From Boswellia sacra (lineage: Eukaryota > Streptophyta > Magnoliopsida > Sapindales > Burseraceae): a DNA stretch of 64,000 nt. The notes below the pieces were generated by a model. It worked only from the letters and a program-made list of their open reading frames with translations, was not told the origin of the DNA and searched no databases. The stretch covers positions 372,001 to 436,000 of the forward strand of contig SNVD02010487.1 of assembly GCA_013180625.2 (NCBI GenBank). Direction: 5' to 3'. Below, one piece after another: positions 56,442 through 64,000 of this stretch (positions are counted from its first letter, which is position 1; each line of letters starts with the position of its first letter). The translations under genes were made by a program, and so were the position numbers.

Positions 56442-58919
56442 GGTCTTCTTGTTAGTTGTATAATTGGCCATTTTCATAAGATAATGGTGTCTAATTTTTA
56501 CAAGAAGACTGCTCCTCCTACTCATCAATATATAAAATTTCAAGATTTCTGTGCCTAGCTGTGCCTTGATGTACGTGATAGGCCCATCAGTTGAGCGAGC
56601 ATGTAGATGCCCGAAACACTGCGATTAACATATCGTTGTTTTCTAATGGCCACTGACAACCCAACCCTCCTAATTGATGTATTGCAATGCGGACAGTAAT
56701 ATTTTGATCAGTCGAGCATATTTGATATTGTTGTAAGTAATCAGGGAGTTTCACTCGACCAACATCAATCCACTCTCATCTGCACATGGTAATGAGTTGT
56801 AATATTTGACACAAATGGCTCTATAAGTCCACCCTGCTGGCTCAACTATCTAGTGAGTCACACCTACTGGGTATACATGATGCAAATGAAAATAATTTTG
56901 CATGAGCTCTAACATTAATCGTCAAAAGGTAAGATAATAATTATAATTTGTAATAAACTGTTTTAAGGTATGTTTGCACGTATGTTAAAGAACTAAAAAT
57001 GTTTAACAATGAATGTGATTTATCATTTTAGGATTTATTTATTTTTATATATAATTAGTGATAGTCAATTTCATATAAAATTTTATCACAAACCATCGAT
57101 ATATTAATAATGTTGGACAAGTCTTTTTCGTCTTTTCAATGATAAAGAATAGTTTAGTAATATCATCCTGACTCTCAAAGTCAAGTGTGGTAGAAAATAT
57201 TAAACCGAATCTTAACTCTAGTCTAGGCTAAACGTAATCTTAGAAATCTTAATACTATAGTAATTTCCAAATCCTCTTAGCCATTATCCTATTAAACGAA
57301 TATATCATGACAATTTTGCCCATCACTTCAATATCTAGGTTAAGTGGGAGGAACAACTTTTTAATTTATTGTATGCCTCAAAGATAAACTCGATGTCTTT
57401 AGCACTTTGACAACAAAAATAATTTATCAGTTTTGTAGACTGGTGGGTCATGAAATTTATTTATTTTTTTAAATGTGATAATTTTTTAAATCGTCCTCTT
57501 AGTTTCAAAATTTTTTAAATTTTTCTCAAATGAAAATAAGAATTTTTTATTAAGATAGGAAAAAAAGTTTTCTTTTGAAATGCTTGCTGTATCTTTGGTC
57601 TTATATCTTTGAAATGTAACGATATAGTTGCATACAACATTGACATCAATGAAAGTTCATCTATGTGAAGCCTTACAGTAAGCCTTCTTGCGTGTATGAT
57701 GCAACTTCATGTTCCCAAAATACTGTTTACGGACTATTGTCCTTCATTGGCTTATCTCATTTCTGTTCCTTGTATTTCCAAGTTTCCAAAAAATATCTAT
57801 GGTTAACGTACCATTATATAAGAAATAACCACAAATTAAAAGAAAAACCAATAACAATATTAGATACCTAGAAATATGTATCAACAATTATCCAGCTTTG
57901 CAGTAGGCGCATACAAGCGTAGATATGCTGCAAAAGGTCAGAAGTTAACTTGTTGCTTTTAGCATAACTAAATATAACAATCAAATAAATTGTTAGAAGC
58001 GCTTACATCTCGCTCAAGCCAAAATATGCCTCATCTGATGCTTTTGAGAAATTACGACAAAACATTAATAACTCGCTATCCTAACCAATCATTGCCACCA
58101 ATTCCACAATCTCTTGGTGCAGCGGCTTGCACAAAATTGTCAACCTCTGCCTGATGCTCTGGAATGCCTTTGCATCTGTAGCTTATGAAGCACTTCATTC
58201 TGCTTGATCAGCATCCGACATGATCTCTTTGTTCCAGTCCCCTAGTTTCGTGGTCAAGCCGAGGGCATTAGTAAAGGCTAAATATGGATGCTATATTTTT
58301 ATATTACACAAACTTATTAGAAAGAGTTATTAATAATATTTTCGTGTACAAAACATAGTAGTGCAAGAAAATGAGCGTCAAGGAAAGGGCATTAATTAGT
58401 GGAGACGAAAACATCAAAACCAAGCATTTAGAGGTAATGGCTTAACTATCTATGGCTCTTCATCATAGAGAGTCTGGCTCATCATCAAATTGCTACTTGT
58501 GTGACCGTATTTGGCCCTAGCTTCTCGGACCATTAGGTCACCAGCCTCGCATGAGGATGTATTTCAATAACTAATTGTAGAACACTGTTAATTTTTCAGG
58601 TGTAGCGGAGGATTGAGTTTCTGTTTAGGAGGCTCTTCAAAAAAACCATTTACATAGATGTAAGTAAAGACAAGTTGTATTTAAAATTTTAAACAATTAA
58701 AAGTAAATGAACTCACCGCCTTTTTTAGTCTAAGATAATTCTGTACTCTTGATCATTCTGAGGTAGCTTCTTTGATTTCTACTTCAAGCTCCACTTCAAG
58801 TTGCAAATAAAATTTAAAAAAAAAATTCCTTCATATCAATGCATTTTAAAAAATAGAAAAACAGGATTTTAAAGATGAATAAGCTAGAAAATACAAGCAA
58901 GTCGATAATGTTACACACT
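56442..58919. other. Intergenic, no gene fixed
   Basis: AT-rich and without an intact gene. 58010-58290 on the minus strand can be read as a broken protein-like stretch (TDAKAFQSIRQRL, PLHQEIVELV) that I do not recognise; it may be a gene relic. No other coding signal. Confidence 0.35.
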
Positions 58920-60790
58920 AAAAGCTACATCTTATTCATTGCGTATCATGCTCCACCTTCCTTAAAAACATACCCTATATGCAAATTATACAACCACTAA
59001 CTTTCCAATATGATGTTTCTAACACAACCAAGACTACGTTTAAGTTAAGCAAATTTAATATTTACTAATTTTTTAGGTTATAAAATCTTTATAGACCAAA
59101 AAAATTGAAATCAATTAATCATAGATTACACGTACAATCAACTATAAAACACACTATTTTACAATTTTTTTGTTATAGATATATGTTCCTAAAATAGCCG
59201 AAACAAAAGTCACAAGCAAGGCGCTCAAGACACTAACAAAACTACATCAGTGTCATTCCCTAGCATTAGCTCATGCAATACAATTTCTTATAACGAGAAA
59301 ACTATGCTTTAACTATGTTGTTTCAAGAGAAAGAAATGGTTTCTACATAGAACTGAATTAAGCAAGTTCATGTTGTTGGTTTCTAGAAAGATTAGATGAT
59401 TTCTTAGCAAGATAGACACCATTAGGCTCTATGAGTCACAGTAAAAATGCATTTCTTTTGCACCTGTCACAGGCCTAAGGCCAACATTAGATATCGTGCT
59501 GAAAACAAGTAAGCCAACTTTTAGATCAAATTTCTTCGTTCTAGATTACGGAATCAATTCAAACTTCACAGCAGCCACTAGGTCTATTTACTGTTAGGAT
59601 ATTGGCTAAATAAAGAGATATTTTTAAAATCCTAAAAGATACTTCTAAAGTCTTGATGAGGATAAAAATCCTATTATGAGAGTTTTGATTGAATTAGGAA
59701 ATAAAGAATCCTATTGGAAATGGGAGAATTCTACTTCAACTAGGAAGTGAATAATAATTATATTTGAAATAGCAGAGTTCTACTACGAAAGGGAAATGAT
59801 TCATATTACTAAAAGGAAAGGGTAAAGATTGGAACTTGGATGCCTATATAAAGGATCTTACTCTTTTGTCACAAGTACGTCACTTGAAGAATCTTATGGT
59901 TTAGCTCTAGTAAACTCCTCTTTGGTGAGGTGGTTAAAATTATTCTTGAAGGTGTAATCGAGATAGCTTGGTAAAAATGGTGTATCAGGGGTTTTTGGGA
60001 AGGGTTATTGGAAGTGAGTTCAAACTCCATATAATAGAATATTATCCCTGATAGCTCATGGTTTTTCTCCAATTTTGAAGTTTTACATATAAAATATTGT
60101 GTTATTATTTTGTTGTTCTTATTTCTCTATTTTTTGCCTCGGTTTCATAACTTGTACTAATTTTCATAAATTCTACCAATTTAGGAAAGCCACTAGTCTG
60201 ACTGATTGATGCAGCAAACTGAATAATGTCAGAATCAAGTGCAAACATGTCACAAATAATATGTCTGTCATTCAACCATTGTTTAGGATAACTTATATCT
60301 TAAGCTTACTATTTCACTATCAGATCATATTAGAAGAAAATCCTTGAAAAGAAATCAACTGAAAAATGAACACTATATGTTGTAGGCAACAAGGTTTTGT
60401 GTGGGCGAGGGTTGCTAATTAAGTTTTAAAGCTACTCTTGATTAAAAATTTCTATATTTTGTTCAATTCACATAGCCGTTTTTTCTTGATATAATGGTTT
60501 ATCAAGTCTCTATCTAATAAATTTGGCTCGAGGCGATGAATACTAACATATTATGCTACTTACTGATAAAAGGAAAAGATCATTGAGGAAAAAAGAACTA
60601 GCTAGGTCTACATTGCCATGTAACCCTGATCTATGACTCTTAGATATGGATACTACAAGGCCTTAGGGCACGACAAGAGACTTGTAATCTGGTACCGGGA
60701 ATGCAGACAGAAGTTTCTTTTCTTTCCTGAAAATTAATTTCCCAAGTGCTTTTGGGACTTTAATATTATTTTCTATTGCTAATTGGTGGT
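58920..60790 (-). repeat. Duplicated TNL-cluster flank, copy 2
   Basis: Paralogous to 40355-40925 joined to 55329-56000. It shows the uninterrupted CACTA target site at 59361-59375. Contains a probable solo LTR. An open 73-codon minus-strand frame (60884-60663) has no recognised domain. Confidence 0.6.
59593..60150 (+). mobile_element. Probable solo LTR of a copia element
   Basis: Starts TGTTAGGATATTGG at about 59593, has a TATA-like TATATAAAGG (59853-59862) and AT-rich 3' end. It is absent from the paralogous copy (between 55520 and 55560). The right boundary is not certain. Confidence 0.45.
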
Positions 60791-61372
60791 GGAACATTTG
60801 TTGGCTTTGGCGGGATATGTAGCCATGAGAAAATGTATGGTTCAAGTGGGAATCAAAGGACATCAGCTCCACTGAAATTTTCAACTCATTTAGATAACTT
60901 TGACATGGTTTTTATATGTTGGACTAAAATGAGTTGCATTCCCTATTTCATTTCACGAGTTGTGCCATGGATGGACATCAAGATGTGCTTGTGGATGCTA
61001 AAAGATGTTTGAAATGAGGTTCAAAGTGGTTGGAATTTTTGTAGAACTATAAACTTTTTGTTATTTTGAGAATGTAGGCTAGTACATGGGGATGGTTTTC
61101 ATTTCTTTTGAATGAATTTAGTGGCTTTTTAAATGCACAACACTGTATGTCATGGGGTACGGTAAGACATTCTTTGTACTTGTTGGCCTCATTTCTGGGC
61201 ATCGAGTACTCTACTTGTATATTAGATGAGCTAATATCATCAATTTTCTAGAGTACATGAGTACGTCACATATCTATTGCTATATGGGATAAATGACTTT
61301 TAGGGGTACATATGTATGTAGAGCATGTTGGATATATGTAATAAATTATAGAACCTCTTGATGTTAAAGATG
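60791..61372. other. Intergenic spacer
   Basis: No gene recognised. A 78-codon forward frame (60776-61012) has no domain signature and is likely chance. Confidence 0.35.
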
Positions 61373-61723
61373 TTCCTCTGTCTAGTCATTACAAGTGTTT
61401 CGAAATTTACAGCTGGCTGCTTTTTCGTTGTTTTTGTCATAATGCATTTCCATAAATGCCCCCATCTTTCAATTTTGTTGTATTTATATGTAATGCATAT
61501 ACAACATAATAAGTTAACAACATATATTCTATTATTGCTCCCATAGAACATAATTCCATTCGCATTACACTCATCCTTTGAACTTTTTACGAACACAGAA
61601 TAAGAGATAGGAACTGAAGCTACGCAAAAAATATTCAGGTTGGAAAGCAAAAGGAGTTCTTGATTGTATGCTAATTTTTACAACTGATACATACACAACG
61701 TTACATGAATTAATACTCTCAAT

Positions 61724-62831
61724 CAGAGGCGGACTGAAATTGGGAAGCAAGGGGGCCCGGGCCCCTCCTAAAATATTAAATCTCCTTATAGTCCCTCAAG
61801 TTTTAATAGTTACAATACACCCCTTTATTAAAAAAACAAAACCTAATTTGACTTTACTCTTTACACCACTTTTTTCACTTTTTCCTCCTATAGCCGCCAC
61901 GTTGGTACAAAAGACAAGCACATTCAATAGCCAAGTGAGTTTATATTTTATTGTTTTTAATATTTTATTGTTTTATTTTAAACATGAAATTTTAATCAAA
62001 TTTTTGGTGTTCTTCTCATGTGGTTTTGCAGGTTCATTGTTCTCAGTATGTTGCTTTTATTTTGCAAGCAATCATATACCCATTTTATAGCTTGTAATTT
62101 ATTGTGGATATGCGTTCTAATAGTGATCTAATAGGCAATCATGTTGTCTGAATCCAAGTGATCTATTTTTTGCATTTGATAAACAGAAGCTTATATGACT
62201 TGCTCAATTTTATCCTAAAGATTTTTCAGTAGTTCAACTCAAAGCACTTGAAGATCAACTTGAAAACTTTATTGTGGATATGCATTCTAATAGTGAGTTT
62301 TTAGAGTTGAAAGACATTTCTAGTCTTTCCCAAAAAATGGTTAAAACAAAGAAAGACAAAATTTATCCATTAGTGTATTTTTTTTTTTGTCATTAGCACT
62401 AATTCTACTGGTTGTAACTGCCACAGTTGAGAGGACATTCTCTGCTATGAATATTGTAAAGACTGAATCACACAATCGAATGGGAGATGAATGGATGAAC
62501 AATAGCTTGCTTGCTTACTTTGAGAAAGATAATTTTGATAGCATTAAAAATGAGGTAATCATGCAACGTTTTCAAAATATGAAAACTCGTAGGGAACAGT
62601 TATGACTTTGTATTTGTTGAATTGTCAAACTATCAAATTTTAATATTTTACATTTTGTTTTATTGTGTTGGGATTTATTTTAAAGAGTAAAGTTCATTAT
62701 ATCCCCTATCTATGTGTTTTTTTTTTCAATTTTCATTAAATTTTCTCTTTTATATTGTTTAACAAAAAACTTATATAAATTTAGAAATACTAAGGTGCCC
62801 CCCTTTTGACAAAATCCTAGGTCCGCCACTA
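61724..62831 (+). mobile_element. Deleted hAT transposon (ZMYM1/TTF-type)
   Basis: Ends CAGAGGCGGAC and GTCCGCCACTA and a perfect 8 bp duplication CTCTCAAT (61716-61723 and 62832-62839). Contains the C-terminal dimerisation part of a hAT transposase but not the catalytic core, so it is a deletion derivative. It lies in the block shared with TNL-A, where it is absent. Confidence 0.85.
62387..62605 (+). pseudogene. hAT dimerisation domain remnant
   Basis: 72 codons with TVERTFSAMNIVKTES and RMGDEWMNNSLLAYFEKD, the conserved hAT C-terminal dimerisation (hATC) block near the end of ZMYM1-like plant transposases. Ends QRFQNMKTRREQL and stop, the natural end of the protein. Upstream coding is gone except short pieces near 62100-62340. 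Confidence 0.85.
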
Positions 62832-63173
62832 CTCTCAATTGAAAAAATCAAGAAAATCAAGTATAGCATGTTAAGGATATTAGTTATGCCCATGGATCAT
62901 AGATTTTAGAGATACATATTATATACTTACCTGTACCATTGTTACAATGAGGGCAAGGGTAGTGTCTTGACCTGCAATATGTCAGACAAGCATTTTCCAT
63001 CTATATGAGTAACTATAAGCATGCTTTTTATATCCTTATCTAATTCTGAGGAAAGTTTCTAATATTTGTCAATAAACAATATAGAAATACAGGACAAAGT
63101 AAACAGCATTGCAGTAACTATTACTGATATTTAAAACAAAGGTACAAAAAGGGCATCTTAATTAATTATTTAC

Positions 63174-64000
63174 CTTGAGCTAGATTCTCCCTTGAATTTA
63201 TTGCAAGTGAACTTCTCCAATTCATGTTCCATAGCATATTTCAGTATCTCGTAAGTGTCTTTAGGCCAAGTTCCTCAAAACATTTCAATCCCTTAGGATC
63301 ATGTATCACCTATTAACTGCTTAAAAAACATCTTTATAAACTGAGATTCCATCTGGGAATCTAACTTCTTTAAAATTTATGTTATATCAATGAAACTAGT
63401 CTTTCGTTCAAGTTCTTTCAAAAGTGCCAATATTACCGTAGTAAGCTCTTCTGGCTCAACTTCCTTCACAAATTTCAATATCACCTGAGCAAACATCTCC
63501 TTCCTTTTAAATTCCTTCAACAATTCTAATATCTTTGAAGTAAGCCCCTACTCTTCAAATCGACTCAAATTCTAATGAGTCAAGAGACTCTCTAAGGTCA
63601 AGGAAAGCACTATCTTGATAATGCAAAAAATGAACCCAAACATTTTTATGTTGCAACAATCTGTGTGATTAGCATTTAAATCCTCTACATAAATTTGGGT
63701 GGTCAAGATCTTTGGAGGTAATACTGAGTATATAATCATATCCAAAAGTAGATCATATGCTGAGAATGTGATCTGAGTATAAATCGTTGGATCCAGTTCC
63801 ATCGTCCCAAACCTTCACAATACCATGGAACTGTTCCAAAACATCATCTTCGTCTCCATTTGGACCATTTTTTAGTGTGCAGTCACAGCCTAGAACCAAT
63901 TCTTGGCCCTTGTTATGATATTTTCGAAACTCTACAAAAACGCAAATAACAAAACTAGGAAATTTAAGAGGTGGCAAAAAACTGAGCACTATTGATAGAT
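63174..64000 (-). pseudogene. TNL-B: C-JID domain and repeat tail (3' end of a second TNL)
   Basis: Minus-strand frame 63989-63753 reads LPPLKFPSFVICVFVEF, FRKYHNKGQELVLGCD and DGTGSNDLYSDHI, the C-JID region paralogous to TNL-A 4764-4440. A frame change near 63760-63800 leads to YDLLLDMIIYSVLPP and YVEDLNANHTDCCN. The tail below 63560 repeats ILKF/VKE/LEPEELT-type units and ends in GESSSR before a GTAAAT donor at 63173-63172. The gene extends beyond the window. The frameshift suggests decay. Confidence 0.8.

Noticed and set aside
60663..60884. 73-codon minus-strand ORF in the duplicated block
   Set aside because: No domain match and not kept open in the paralogous copy near 55920-56000.
61300..61650. 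116-codon minus-strand ORF
   Set aside because: No recognisable domain; lies in the duplicated non-coding flank of TNL-B.

Overview
This is a eukaryotic, dicot-type plant nuclear window. It is AT-rich, its genes are broken by introns, and it holds TIR-NBS-LRR (TNL) resistance-gene pieces, Ty1/copia and Ty3/gypsy LTR retrotransposons, CACTA (En/Spm) and hAT DNA transposons, and fragments of plant housekeeping genes. The TNL exon style (TIR, NB-ARC, short exon 3, LRR, C-JID) is that of a rosid-like dicot. The species cannot be named from the sequence. No prokaryotic genes, rRNA, tRNA or CRISPR arrays were seen.

Layout. (1) 1-3138: an unrecognised reverse-strand ORF, then the tail of a chromodomain-bearing gypsy element and its 3' LTR. 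(2) 3139-12728: a TNL pseudogene on the minus strand (TNL-A). Its exon 3 is split by a 4.5 kb copia element (5967-10476) with a perfect CTTAC target duplication. (3) 13457-25479: a 12 kb CACTA element (CTA duplication, subterminal repeat arrays) that carries only a plant transposase_24-type gene and has picked up pieces of at least five host genes: an EamA/SLC35F5-like transporter, a SIK1/Hippo-type kinase, an RGLG-like E3 ligase, RSH1 and a KIN-12 kinesin. (4) 26246-40087: a gypsy (Del/Tekay-like) element with a 3.2 kb LTR (AATCA duplication), with a 7.8 kb copia element (30377-38195, CTTCC duplication) nested inside it. (5) 40926-55325: a second CACTA element (CAT duplication) carrying fragments of a proline-rich BPP1-like protein, class II DAHP synthase and possibly a USP-domain protein. 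It is interrupted by a non-autonomous hAT element (43878-45161) and by an Athila-like gypsy retroelement (46775-54465, TATAT duplication). (6) 55326-64000: duplicated flanks, a LINE-like tail, a probable solo LTR, a hAT remnant with a dimerisation domain (61724-62831, CTCTCAAT duplication), and the 3' end of a second TNL (TNL-B, minus strand), paralogous to TNL-A.

The most notable object is the Athila-like retroelement. Between its roughly 98% similar LTRs it carries a partial gag, a small zinc-ribbon-like ORF with one stop, and an intact intronless 216-codon LOG gene (cytokinin riboside 5'-monophosphate phosphoribohydrolase), all in the element's own orientation. This looks like a retroelement that captured a hormone-activating gene. 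It is the only long, intact, host-like enzyme ORF in the window.

The TNL genes and most transposon genes are visibly broken (stops, frameshifts, deletions). The window is best read as a decayed resistance-gene cluster filled with nested transposons, some of which carry captured host sequence.
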